This document shows, in pieces, positions 13,616 to 21,985 of a stretch of 22,139 bases of DNA (positions are counted from its first letter, which is position 1; each line of letters opens with the position of its first letter). The notes beneath the pieces are model-generated. The model worked only from the letters and a program-made list of their open reading frames with translations, did not search any database and was not told where the DNA came from. Origin of the DNA: RGIG4576 sp964606575 (GTDB lineage Bacteria; Bacteroidota; Bacteroidia; Bacteroidales; Muribaculaceae); contig CAZSHA010000035.1 in NCBI GenBank assembly GCA_964606575.1, positions 1 to 22,139 on the forward strand. Reading direction: 5' to 3'. The position numbers were made by a program, and so were the translations under genes.

Positions 13616-15268
13616 ATGAGGATAATAAAACTTCAAGGAGATATAGAAAAACGAAACGGCATATATTATGAATATGATGTTGATGCCGTACCCTTAGGAG
13701 AGGGTGGCATGGGACGAGTGTTCAAAGGGTATAGAGTCGTGGAGCGTACAGGAGAAAGGATGCCTGTTGCGATTAAGGCTATATATGATAATATTCCTGA
13801 AAGAGTAGTTGAACGTGCTAGGCGGGAAGCGGAAATACAAATTGACAGTGATAACTTGATACGTATGTATGGTTTTGTCGAAACCGTTACGCATGTAGAC
13901 GATGAAAGAAAGCGTAAAGTACATTATCATGTGATTATGGAATTGCTGATAGGTGTAACGCTAGAAAACATAATGAATGGAGTTACGTGCGACCAAAATG
14001 GAATGCAAATACCGTTTGCTGCCGAAATTTATAGCCAATATACCCAAGATCGTGATGTAGCAGTAGTGAGAATTATGAAGGCAATACTATCGGGGCTTAT
14101 GTCTTTGCATGATAAAGGTTATATTCATCGGGATATAGACCCGTCAAATATAATGTTGACAATAGATGGAAAGATAAAGTTAATTGATTTTGGTATATGT
14201 AAGCAGATCGTTTCGTTGGCGAGTTTGGATAAGTCGCTTACTGCATCGGGTGTATTCATGGGTAAAGTGAATTATGCAGCTCCAGAGTTAGTGCTGGGTG
14301 ATGTGAAAAGTCAGAATTACACTACAGATATATATGCTTTAGGGGTGTTGTTGTATCAATTATGTACAGGTCATTTGCCGTTTAAGGGGACTGATCAGGA
14401 GATTCTTTCGGCTAATTTGCGGAAAACATTGCCTATGAAAGATGTGCATAAGGCGGCATTTAAGAAAATAATACGCAAGGCAACTGAAAAAAGTCAATCA
14501 AAGAGATATGCTTCAGTGGCTGAATTAAGGGTGGATTTGGAACGTGTACCGACCGAGAGTCATGAAATAGGATTCGGCTGGATTAGAATTGTTGTAGGTG
14601 TTGCAGCTTTCGTCGCAATTATAGTTGGGTGTTGGTTTGTGTTTACACCCGATAACCCTCAGCCTCAGATATTAGTCCAACAACCAACTAAGCAGGATTT
14701 ATACGATAAGGCATTAGCTCTGTTAGATAAAAGAGATAGTGTAATGAAAGGTGTTAAGATATTAGAGGTTTTAGCAGAGGATAGCTTTTATAAGCCAGCT
14801 AAGGTAAAGCTATATGCGAAATGGATAAATGATACATCTAATGTAGAGCATATGAAAAAAGCGTATGATGGCTTAATACAATTAGCTCAAGAAAGTTCAC
14901 CTGCTAGAGAGGCGGTGTTTGAATGTGCGATAACATTGTCGGCGGCTAATAAATGTTTCAGTATACCTGAAATTAGGCAAGGTTTGCTAGGTGAGAAAAT
15001 GGATCTAGAACGGGCTAATAATTGGTTTAGAATGTTGATAGATTCCGATAGCGCTGACTATAAATCTGTTTATTGGGAATTTAATAATCTAATTGATGAA
15101 AAGATTAACAAAAACTCCATTAAAGGTGATAAACGTATTGTAGAACTTTATAATTTGTTCCAAAAACGAATAACAAATTTTGATGTGGAGAACGATAAAG
15201 TTGCTAAAACGTATAAGGAAGCAATGGATAATGATAAAAGAACTTTGGAAAGTTGGGGATTAATTTAA
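13616..15268 (+). CDS. second membrane Ser/Thr protein kinase with exported C-terminal domain, HRDIDPSN type
   Basis: 550 residues, a clear paralogue of the kinase encoded at 1502-3097. The kinase domain (about 20-312) has GEGGMG (28-33), Lys54, Glu71, HRD (171-173) followed by IDPSN, DFG (191-193) and APE near 222. The Asp that replaces the catalytic-loop Lys is shared with the first kinase, so it is unlikely to be a sequencing error. Also shared are the insert IPFA...Y near 132-139, the activation-segment pattern SLDKSLT (203-209), and TDIYALG. A membrane helix lies at about 321-343, and about 200 helix-rich residues follow, predicted periplasmic and differing strongly from the first kinase. 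Same cytoplasmic machinery with a different external domain suggests a different input. The following WG-repeat gene lies 12 bases downstream. Confidence 0.9.
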   Translation: MRIIKLQGDIEKRNGIYYEYDVDAVPLGEGGMGRVFKGYRVVERTGERMPVAIKAIYDNIPERVVERARREAEIQIDSDNLIRMYGFVETVTHVDDERKRKVHYHVIMELLIGVTLENIMNGVTCDQNGMQIPFAAEIYSQYTQDRDVAVVRIMKAILSGLMSLHDKGYIHRDIDPSNIMLTIDGKIKLIDFGICKQIVSLASLDKSLTASGVFMGKVNYAAPELVLGDVKSQNYTTDIYALGVLLYQLCTGHLPFKGTDQEILSANLRKTLPMKDVHKAAFKKIIRKATEKSQSKRYASVAELRVDLERVPTESHEIGFGWIRIVVGVAAFVAIIVGCWFVFTPDNPQPQILVQQPTKQDLYDKALALLDKRDSVMKGVKILEVLAEDSFYKPAKVKLYAKWINDTSNVEHMKKAYDGLIQLAQESSPAREAVFECAITLSAANKCFSIPEIRQGLLGEKMDLERANNWFRMLIDSDSADYKSVYWEFNNLIDEKINKNSIKGDKRIVELYNLFQKRITNFDVENDKVAKTYKEAMDNDKRTLESWGLI

Positions 15269-15280
15269 TAAAGATAAAAT

Positions 15281-16495
15281 ATGAAAAAAATAATATTAAT
15301 AGCGATAATTTGTATTAATTGTATTATGTCAATTAAAGCCGATGGCTTTGGTTATGATTATGAACTTAGATTGTTTGATGATAAAGATTGGTATAAAGTT
15401 CGTAAAGGTGAAAAATATGGTATAATCTCGAAAGAAGAAGGAAATGATGACGACATAAGAGTTATATTATCTATAGAATTTCAGGATTTTGAATTTAAAG
15501 AAGGCAAAGCCACAATGCTGAGAGAGAATATGCTTTATGGATATGTTGGTTTATCTGGTCAAGTGAAATGGTTTAACCCCGATTCGGTTTTCATGGTCAA
15601 TCCGTTTATGCGTACGTTTAATGATGGTTTTGTTATGGTACGCAACAATAAAAATAAATGGGGATATATGGATGAATATCAAAACATGATAACAATAAAT
15701 AAGAAGCCTTTCAGATTTGATGTGGTATATCCTTTTAACGAAGGTATAGCAGCTGTATATGAGAAAAAAATAGGGTGGAGATATATTGATAAAGAAGGAA
15801 ATGACAGATTTATATGGGATAATCCATTAGATATCATGTTCTGCTCTACAGTACATGATGGTGAATGTATTATTATAGATAGTGAAGGTATACATTGGTG
15901 TGTAGAAGATCAGTCCTCACATAGAGCTATGATAAAACTCACTCTGTCGGAAAATCCTGTTACATTACAGTCATCAATTGATTTTAGGGATGAAAAATTA
16001 AATTGTAGTGAGGGTGTGTTTACATTAGATAAGTTGAGACGTGTTGTTAAATATGAGAATAACAAAGGGCAAATAAAAGAGTTTATTGCTAAGGAGAAAC
16101 TTCAACAAGTTTCGGCTAGAAAAGTTAAAACTCCAATAATACAACGTGAACAACATATAGATACATTATCCATAGCGGAAGATTTGGAAATAAATGTTAC
16201 ATCTAGAGTGTTGCAAGCTAATGCAAAAGGTAGGGCATATACCGAGGTGAAGATAACGAATAAAGCGGCGGACATTTTCGAAGACCTTACTGTTACATTG
16301 AGTTGCGGCGGAGCTTCTAGGACATGGACTGGGAATATAGAAGGAAATTCTAGTGAAAGAATAGGGTTGAATATTCCTTCACGCTTTTCGGTAGCATCAA
16401 TTAAGCGTGATATAATTGTTAAAGTGAAATTTAAGGGTGATTCAATTGAGAATGAGATTCCGATAACAATACGTAGATATACACCAGATAGATAA
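15281..16495 (+). CDS. second exported WG-repeat-like protein
   Basis: 404 residues with a signal peptide (about 1-20, MKKIILIAIICINC...KA). Four WG-like units are visible: EKYGIIS (44-50), LYGYVGLSGQVKW (85-97), NKWGYMDEYQNMI (125-137) and IGWRYIDKEGNDRF (164-177). A C-terminal segment from about 295 looks like a single Ig-like beta-sandwich (VTSRVLQANAKGRAYTEVKI and following). The architecture, signal peptide then WG repeats then beta-sandwich, parallels the protein at 7379-9004. Here it directly follows a kinase gene, as if kinase ectodomain and WG protein formed a pair. It is the last gene of the + strand block and is followed by two hairpins. Role as periplasmic ligand-binding partner is inferred. 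Confidence 0.72.
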   Translation: MKKIILIAIICINCIMSIKADGFGYDYELRLFDDKDWYKVRKGEKYGIISKEEGNDDDIRVILSIEFQDFEFKEGKATMLRENMLYGYVGLSGQVKWFNPDSVFMVNPFMRTFNDGFVMVRNNKNKWGYMDEYQNMITINKKPFRFDVVYPFNEGIAAVYEKKIGWRYIDKEGNDRFIWDNPLDIMFCSTVHDGECIIIDSEGIHWCVEDQSSHRAMIKLTLSENPVTLQSSIDFRDEKLNCSEGVFTLDKLRRVVKYENNKGQIKEFIAKEKLQQVSARKVKTPIIQREQHIDTLSIAEDLEINVTSRVLQANAKGRAYTEVKITNKAADIFEDLTVTLSCGGASRTWTGNIEGNSSERIGLNIPSRFSVASIKRDIIVKVKFKGDSIENEIPITIRRYTPDR

Positions 16496-16526
16496 ATTCT
16501 ACGTTGAAATATAAAATACAATGTGG

Positions 16527-16566
16527 CTCCATCTAGCAACTGTTTGTTAGATGGAGTTTCTGTATT
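16527..16566 (+). terminator. intrinsic terminator after the signalling block
   Basis: CTCCATCTAGCAA (16527-16539) pairs with TTGTTAGATGGAG (16544-16556) around a four-base loop CTGT, a 13-bp stem with one G-T pair. The T-rich stretch TTTCTGTATT follows directly. It lies 31 bases after the last stop codon on the + strand. Confidence 0.75.
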
Positions 16567-16645
16567 ACGTGATTGATATAGGATTGGAGAAACGTGGTAG
16601 GATGCGGTGTGGCGGGAGAGTTAAATTTGTGTATGGATAGTAAAC

Positions 16646-16685
16646 AAAAATACCGATATTGCAACTCTGCAATATCGGTATTTTT
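16646..16685. terminator. perfect bidirectional intrinsic terminator between convergent blocks
   Basis: AAAAATACCGATATTGCA (16646-16663) and its exact complement TGCAATATCGGTATTTTT (16668-16685) form an 18-bp stem with loop ACTC. The A-run on one side and T-run on the other make it usable from both directions. It lies 24 bases beyond the stop of the acyl-CoA dehydrogenase gene on the - strand. The 79 bases between this hairpin and the previous one hold nothing recognisable. Confidence 0.88.
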
Positions 16686-16709
16686 ATATGATGTTGTCGT
16701 CCTATTGGA

Positions 16710-18413
16710 TTATGCGAAAGTATAATCGGTAATAGATACTGGATTGAATTTCTTAATAAATTCAGCATGACGAGCAACTTCTGCTTCACCAAAACGAACG
16801 TAATTGTTAGCTGATTTAGCAAAACTATCGTTACGAGTTGCATCAGATAGCAACAAATATCCCATAACAATGTGACCTGCCATTTCAACAAGTCGGCGTG
16901 CCATGAAGTCGGTATATGCAGTGTCTTTAACGTCAGTTACGGCTGCTAGCACTTCTTCGTATGTAGCTGTCATAGCTTGCAATTTTTCTTGAAGAGGCTT
17001 CAAGTTTTCAGCATATTCAGCAGAAGCAAGTTCTTGTATGTACTTGCTGTAAGTACCAGTTGTGACGTGGCGAATAGCAGCCACCACTTGAAGTTGTGTA
17101 GTACCTTCGTAGATAGAAGTGATACGAGCGTCACGATAAACACGCTCGCAAGCATAATCTTTCATGAATCCAGAACCACCGTGTATTTGTATGCAGTCGT
17201 AGGCGTTTTGGTTGCAATATTCGCTACCTATACCCTTAACCATAGGGGTGAGAGCATCAGCCAACTTGCTGTAATACTTCATTTCAGCACGTTCTTCTGG
17301 AGTTAGTGTGCGTTCCTTAGCTATGTCTTCGTAGATTTTGTACATGTCTACAAAGCGTGCAGTCTCATAAAGAAGTGCGCGTGAAGCATCAAGTTTCATC
17401 TTAATGTTAGAGATTATTTCAGCGACAGCAGGGAATTCTATGATTGCTTTGCCGAATTGTTGGCGTTCTTGAGCATAAGCAAGTGCTTCACGGTAAGCAA
17501 TTTCGCTTACTCCGACTGATTGTGCTGCGATACCAAGACGAGCTCCGTTCATAAGAGCCATCACGTACTTGATAAGACCAAGACGGCGAGAACCGCAAAG
17601 TTCTGCTTTGGCATTCTTGTAAACAAGCTCACATGTAGGAGAACCCTTGATACCCATCTTATTCTCGATACGGCGAACTGTCACGCCTCCATTACGTTTG
17701 TCGTAAATGAACATAGAAAGACCACGACCATCCTTTGTACCTTCTTCAGAACGTGCAAGAACTAGGTGAATGTCGCTATCACCATTGGTGATGAAGCGTT
17801 TAACACCATTCAATAGCCAAGTGCCGTCTTCTTGTGGAGTAGCTTTTAGCATTACAGATTGAAGGTCGGAACCTGCGTCAGGCTCAGTCAAGTCCATTGA
17901 CATAGTTTCACCCGCACATACACGTGTGATATAACGTTGTTTTTGATCTTCATCGGCAAATTCGTATATTGTTTCAGCACAATCTTGAAGTCCCCAAAGG
18001 TTTTCAAATCCAGTATCAGCACGGCTTACGATATCGGCGGCCATGATATAAGGAGTGATGGGGAAGTTAAGACCGCCGAAACGGCGAGGCATTGCCATAC
18101 CCATTAAACCTGCTTTACGGCAAAGTTCGATGTTCTGTTGAGTACCGTCGGCATAAATTACGCCACCGTTCTCAACACGTGGACCTTGATGGTCAACGCT
18201 TTCGGCATTTTCTGCAATAGTAGTTCCGCAAATTTCACCAACGATTTCAAGAACTTTGTCATAAGAGTCCATTGCATCCTCGAAGTTGAAAGGGGCATAA
18301 TCAAACTTTTCGGCATCAGTGTAGTTACGCTCTTTAAGCTCAACTATTTTACGCATCAACGGATGATTAAGGTGATGCTTCAAATCGGGATTATCTGTAT
18401 AAAAATTAGCCAT
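16710..18413 (-). CDS. acyl-CoA dehydrogenase, flavin-dependent
   Basis: 567 residues. The acyl-CoA dehydrogenase fold is complete: N-terminal helical domain to about 170, middle beta domain with MSMDLTEPDAGSDLQS (171-186) and the typical LNGVKRFITNGD (201-212), then the C-terminal helical domain with QERQQFGKAI (315-324) and QIHGGSGFMKDY (409-420). The catalytic base is Glu436 in the motif IYEGTTQ. It binds FAD and removes two hydrogens from an acyl-CoA, passing electrons to the ETF encoded directly upstream. Its start lies two bases after the etfA stop, which implies co-translation. It is longer than classical 380-residue enzymes because of an N-terminal extension and a C-terminal extension of about 110 residues, as in the large acyl-CoA dehydrogenase subgroup. 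Chain-length specificity cannot be read from sequence. Confidence 0.93.
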   Translation of the reverse strand: MANFYTDNPDLKHHLNHPLMRKIVELKERNYTDAEKFDYAPFNFEDAMDSYDKVLEIVGEICGTTIAENAESVDHQGPRVENGGVIYADGTQQNIELCRKAGLMGMAMPRRFGGLNFPITPYIMAADIVSRADTGFENLWGLQDCAETIYEFADEDQKQRYITRVCAGETMSMDLTEPDAGSDLQSVMLKATPQEDGTWLLNGVKRFITNGDSDIHLVLARSEEGTKDGRGLSMFIYDKRNGGVTVRRIENKMGIKGSPTCELVYKNAKAELCGSRRLGLIKYVMALMNGARLGIAAQSVGVSEIAYREALAYAQERQQFGKAIIEFPAVAEIISNIKMKLDASRALLYETARFVDMYKIYEDIAKERTLTPEERAEMKYYSKLADALTPMVKGIGSEYCNQNAYDCIQIHGGSGFMKDYACERVYRDARITSIYEGTTQLQVVAAIRHVTTGTYSKYIQELASAEYAENLKPLQEKLQAMTATYEEVLAAVTDVKDTAYTDFMARRLVEMAGHIVMGYLLLSDATRNDSFAKSANNYVRFGEAEVARHAEFIKKFNPVSITDYTFA

Positions 18414-18415
18414 GA

Positions 18416-19444
18416 TTACTTAGAGTTCTTTTTGTAATATTTAATAAGTTTTGGAACAACATCTTCCATGTTGCCTGTAATAACGTAGTCAGCAATGGCG
18501 TTAATAGGAGCGTTAGCATCATTGTTGATAGATATGATGATAGAGCTGTCTTGCATACCAGCTACGTGTTGGATTTGTCCTGAAATACCGCATGCGATGT
18601 AAAGTTTAGGACGTACTGTCACACCTGTTTGACCTATTTGGCGAGCGTGTTCGGTGAAACCCGCATCAACAGCCGCACGAGATGCTCCAACTTCTCCACC
18701 TAATACATTCGCTAGCTCATGAAGCAGGTCAAAGTTCTCTTTGCTTCCCACGCCGTAGCCACCAGCTACGATTATAGAGGCGTTCTTTATGTTGATGTCG
18801 CATTTTTCGATGTGGCGGTCAATGATGCTTACAACAAAGTCGGCATCGCTAACGTATTTGTTTACGTCAAGATTTATGACTTCGCCTTTGTGGCTGGTGT
18901 CAAAAATCTCTTTTTTCATCACGCCTTCACGAACTGTTGCCATTTGTGGACGACACTCAGGGTTTACGATAGTTGCAACGATGTTGCCTCCGAAAGCTGG
19001 ACGAATCTGATAAAGAAGATTCTTGTATTCAGTACCAGTCTTAGGGTCGGTATGGTCACCTATCTCAAGCGAAGTACAATCGGCGGTAAGACCGCTGTGC
19101 AAGCATGAAGAAACACGAGGACCCAAATCACGACCGATGCAAGTAGCACCCATCAAGCAGATTTGAGGCTTGATTTCCTTAAATAGATTAATGATGATAG
19201 ATGAATGAGGTAGTGATGTGTAAGGGTAAAGACGAGCGTCTTCAGCCTTGTATACCACGTCAGCTCCATAAGGATATAGTTGGTTTTCGATACCTTCAAG
19301 TTTGTCGCCAATTACGATGGCTTCAAGTTTTACTCCAAGTTCAGAGGCTAGCTTGCGACCCTTAGTAAGAAGTTCAAGGCTCACATCGGCTACTTTACCA
19401 TCCTCAAATTCACAATAAACTATTAAATTGTTTTGTTCTGCCAT
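18416..19444 (-). CDS. etfA: electron transfer flavoprotein alpha subunit
   Basis: 342 residues. The N-terminal nucleotide-binding-like domain (about 1-200) contains GATCIGRDLGPRVSS (99-113) and ends before a linker near 210-220. The C-terminal FAD-binding domain shows VAGGYGVGSKENF (226-238), GGEVGASRAAVDAG (249-262), GQTGVTVRPKLYIACGISG (271-289), QHVAGM (292-297) and NDANAPI (308-314), which together contact FAD. With EtfB it forms the heterodimer that moves electrons from the acyl-CoA dehydrogenase to an acceptor. The gene lies between etfB (24 bases upstream) and the dehydrogenase (two bases downstream), so all three are one transcript. Whether the complex bifurcates electrons, as some anaerobic ETFs do, cannot be decided from motifs here. 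Confidence 0.96.
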   Translation of the reverse strand: MAEQNNLIVYCEFEDGKVADVSLELLTKGRKLASELGVKLEAIVIGDKLEGIENQLYPYGADVVYKAEDARLYPYTSLPHSSIIINLFKEIKPQICLMGATCIGRDLGPRVSSCLHSGLTADCTSLEIGDHTDPKTGTEYKNLLYQIRPAFGGNIVATIVNPECRPQMATVREGVMKKEIFDTSHKGEVINLDVNKYVSDADFVVSIIDRHIEKCDINIKNASIIVAGGYGVGSKENFDLLHELANVLGGEVGASRAAVDAGFTEHARQIGQTGVTVRPKLYIACGISGQIQHVAGMQDSSIIISINNDANAPINAIADYVITGNMEDVVPKLIKYYKKNSK

Positions 19445-19468
19445 AATTGTTAGTGTTTATTTGATAAA

Positions 19469-20341
19469 TTAACCGATAGTGTGGTTTGCAATTAAGTCTT
19501 TTACTAAATCTTCAATACCAGCATCGTCAGCACCGTCAAGTTTCTTGCTTTCTTTAGCTGTGAATACAACGTTAACCACGTTTTTAACCTTAGTAGGAGA
19601 ACCGTTTAGACCTATTTGAGCGGGATCTGCTTCAACGTCGGCTGCACTCCATTCCATTAAGTTCAAGTAGTCACGTCCTTCAAGGCGTTTAGCTTGTTCT
19701 TCATCAAGCGAAGCTTTTTCGCTAGGGGTAACAGCATATTTGTACTTTTGGATAAGGCGTGCGTTACGTGGACGGCATGGTGCTGCCGAACCGTTAACGG
19801 TAACGACTACAGGAAGTGCTGCTTCTACTGTTTCTGAACCGCTTTCGATACGGCGTTTCACTATCACTTTCCCGTCTTTTACAGTCACCTCTTCAGCATA
19901 AGTGATTTGAGGTAAACCGAGCTTTTCAGCTATTTGAGGACCTACTTGTGCTGTGTCGCCGTCGATAGCCTGACGTCCACCTAGGATTATGTCGAAATCC
20001 TTGATGTGGCGTACTGCTGCTGCAAGTGAATAAGAGGTTGCAAGAGTATCGGCACCACCTAAAGCACGGTCGGTTAACACGATACCAGTGTCAGCACCAC
20101 GGTATAATCCTTCACGAATCACTTCTGCTGCACGAGGAAGTCCCATTGTCAACAAAGTGATTTTTGAGCCGGGATGCTCGTCTTTTAATCTCAAGGCTTG
20201 TTCCAATGCGTTCAAATCTTCAGGATTGAAGATTGCAGGAAGGGCTGCTCGGTTGATTGTACCGTCGGCTTTCATCGCATCTTTGCCCACATTACGAGTA
20301 TCTGGCACTTGTTTTGCCAAAACTACGATATTCAAACTCAT
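19469..20341 (-). CDS. etfB: electron transfer flavoprotein beta subunit
   Basis: 290 residues. It begins MSLNIVVLAKQVPDT and has the family segments NPEDLNALEQALRL (39-52), LTMGLPRAAEVIREGLYRGAD (64-84, tail approximate) and the nucleotide-binding signature GGRQAIDGDTAQVGP (121-135), followed by NGSAAPCRPRNARLIQ. It forms the heterodimer with EtfA and holds an AMP or second flavin site. It is the first gene of the operon; a Bacteroides-type -7 element lies about 93 bases upstream. Length is slightly above the 250-260 residues usual for mitochondrial-type EtfB and closer to that of anaerobes. Confidence 0.96.
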   Translation of the reverse strand: MSLNIVVLAKQVPDTRNVGKDAMKADGTINRAALPAIFNPEDLNALEQALRLKDEHPGSKITLLTMGLPRAAEVIREGLYRGADTGIVLTDRALGGADTLATSYSLAAAVRHIKDFDIILGGRQAIDGDTAQVGPQIAEKLGLPQITYAEEVTVKDGKVIVKRRIESGSETVEAALPVVVTVNGSAAPCRPRNARLIQKYKYAVTPSEKASLDEEQAKRLEGRDYLNLMEWSAADVEADPAQIGLNGSPTKVKNVVNVVFTAKESKKLDGADDAGIEDLVKDLIANHTIG

Positions 20342-20398
20342 AATATCTTTATTAGTAAATTAATAGATTATTTTCAAATAAGTTTTTCATTGGAAAGG

Positions 20399-20419
20399 CA
20401 AGGGCGTAATGCACCCTTG
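20399..20419 (-). promoter_or_regulatory. small stem-loop in the etfB leader
   Basis: On the - strand CAAGGG and CCCTTG (plus coordinates 20414-20419 and 20399-20404) can pair, and the stem extends by one G-T and one G-C pair around a five-base loop. It falls between the predicted promoter and the etfB start. A competing pairing GCGTA/TACGC overlaps it. No known riboswitch class is recognised. The rest of 20342-20544 is AT-rich and shows no gene. Confidence 0.3.
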
Positions 20420-20433
20420 TACGCTTTTCGTTG

Positions 20434-20467
20434 CAAAGTTAACTAATAAAGACCATTATACCGCAAT
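20434..20467 (-). promoter_or_regulatory. probable promoter of the etfB-etfA-dehydrogenase operon
   Basis: On the - strand TAACTTTG (20441-20434) matches the Bacteroidota -7 consensus TAnnTTTG exactly. ATTG (20467-20464) is a partial match to the -33 TTTG element, with a 22-base spacer that is slightly long. Transcription would begin near 20427, giving a leader of about 85 bases. Confidence 0.5.
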
Positions 20468-20544
20468 GAGAAGTCTAAAAAAACGTTTATTGCGTAGGCT
20501 TTATGCTGTTGTTTTCTAGAAATTTGTCGATAAAGTAGGTGTGG

Positions 20545-21822
20545 TTATTCCTTTTTACCCCATAAGATGTTCATGCGTTCTGCCATTTTTGTTTCCGAGG
20601 GATTGTTGCTGGCATTCCAGAATGTGGGATGTTTAGCCTCTGCGGGCATAAACTCTTGTCGCACAAAATTGCTGGGATAGTCATGAGCATATTTGTAATC
20701 TTGTCCATATCCAAGTTCTTCCATAAGTTTGGTTGGAGCATTACGCAAGTGTAGCGGAACGGGTAAGTTGCCAGTCCGCTCCACAAATTCTAAGGCTGAA
20801 TTTATAGCCATATATGCCGAGTTGCTTTTAGGCGAAGTTGCAAGATAAATAGTGCATTCAGCAAGCGGTATACGACCTTCGGGCCAGCCTATCTTTTGCA
20901 GTATGTCGAACGTGGCGTTTGCGAGCAGCATGGCATTAGGGTTGGCAAGACCAATATCTTCGCTAGCTAGTATAGCTAAACGGCGTGCGATAAACTTAGG
21001 GTCTTCACCTCCTGCTATTAAGCGGGCTAGCCAGTAGATAGCCGCATCGGGGTCGCTTCCTCGCACGCTCTTTATGAAAGCGGAGATTATATCGTAGTGT
21101 AATTCACCGTTTTTGTCGAACACCATAGGATTTTGCTGCAATCGCTCAGTCACAATATCGTCGTTGATTACAAATGGTTCACGAGCCGTAATAGATTGCA
21201 TAATCAAGTCAAGAATATTGAGCAGTTTGCGAGCGTCACCACCCGAAAACCGTAACAGAGCCTCGGTGCTTTCGATTCTCACTTCGTGTCCCTCAAAAAT
21301 CTTGTCGGTGGTTATTGCCCGATTAAGAAGCTCTAGCAAATCTTCTTTCTCAAGAGGATTAAGCACATAGACTTGTGCTCGTGACAACAAAGGGCGTATC
21401 ACTTCAAACGAAGGATTCTCTGTTGTAGCTCCTATCAGTGTCACAGTGCCGTTCTCCACCGCACCAAGCAGTGAGTCTTGTTGCGACTTGTTGAAGCGGT
21501 GTATTTCGTCGATGAATAGGATAGGGCGACCTTTAGAAAACATGCTTTGTGCATCACGTTTGCATCGTTCAATCACGTCACGCACATCTTTCACCCCCGA
21601 CGTGACAGCCGAAAGCGTGTAGAACGGAACTTGTGCCTGCTCGGCAATAATGCGGGCTATGGTAGTCTTTCCCACACCGGGAGGTCCCCATAATATGAAA
21701 GAAGAAATATTACCCGATTCTATCATTCGTCGCAGTATAGCGCCTTCCCCCACAAGGTGTTTCTGCCCTATGTATTCATCAAGTGTCCTCGGTCTTAATC
21801 TTTCGGCTAGCGGTTCGTACAT
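20545..21822 (-). CDS. rarA: RarA/MgsA-type replication-associated AAA+ ATPase
   Basis: 425 residues, the usual length for the family. The protein starts with PLAERLRPRTLDEYIGQKHL (4-23), the RarA/clamp-loader-like N-terminus. Walker A is GPPGVGKTT (46-54), Walker B ILFIDEIHRF (101-110), sensor 1 GATTENPS (131-138), and the putative arginine finger lies in LSRAQV (146-151). The C-terminal part has GGEDPKFIARRLAILASEDIG, typical of the MgsA_C tetramerisation domain, and ends with the conserved LHLRNAPTKLMEELGYG and YAHDYP. It acts at stalled replication forks and in recombination in the cytoplasm. It is separately transcribed from the etf operon (gap of 203 bases). Product call is firm. Confidence 0.96.
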   Translation of the reverse strand: MYEPLAERLRPRTLDEYIGQKHLVGEGAILRRMIESGNISSFILWGPPGVGKTTIARIIAEQAQVPFYTLSAVTSGVKDVRDVIERCKRDAQSMFSKGRPILFIDEIHRFNKSQQDSLLGAVENGTVTLIGATTENPSFEVIRPLLSRAQVYVLNPLEKEDLLELLNRAITTDKIFEGHEVRIESTEALLRFSGGDARKLLNILDLIMQSITAREPFVINDDIVTERLQQNPMVFDKNGELHYDIISAFIKSVRGSDPDAAIYWLARLIAGGEDPKFIARRLAILASEDIGLANPNAMLLANATFDILQKIGWPEGRIPLAECTIYLATSPKSNSAYMAINSALEFVERTGNLPVPLHLRNAPTKLMEELGYGQDYKYAHDYPSNFVRQEFMPAEAKHPTFWNASNNPSETKMAERMNILWGKKE

Positions 21823-21839
21823 AAATCGTATATTTTATG

Positions 21840-21847
21840 CAAAGATA
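21840..21847 (-). promoter_or_regulatory. candidate -7 promoter element of rarA
   Basis: On the - strand TATCTTTG (21847-21840) matches TAnnTTTG exactly and lies 17 bases before the rarA ATG, implying a very short leader. No TTTG was found at the expected -33 distance, so the call rests on one element. The stretch 21848-21985 holds no supported gene; CTGTTA (21893-21898) and TAACAG (21905-21910) form only a weak six-base inverted repeat. Confidence 0.35.
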
Positions 21848-21985
21848 CTACAAAGAAACGAAAGCGAGTGTGAAATGAGGAAAGAATGTTGTCTGTTAGC
21901 GATTTAACAGTGTTTGTCAGAATGTTACAGTGCCATCAAATGCCGATGAAAAGCCAAGAAATGACAAAGTTTCGTTACTATCTCG

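Noticed and set aside
16102..16539. Minus-strand frame of 145 codons opposite the second WG-repeat gene.
   Set aside because: It lies antisense to a gene with clear signal peptide and repeats, has no recognisable domain and crosses the terminator hairpin.
16977..19108. Several plus-strand frames over the dehydrogenase and etfA genes.
   Set aside because: They oppose well-conserved enzymes on the minus strand and show no domain or start signal.
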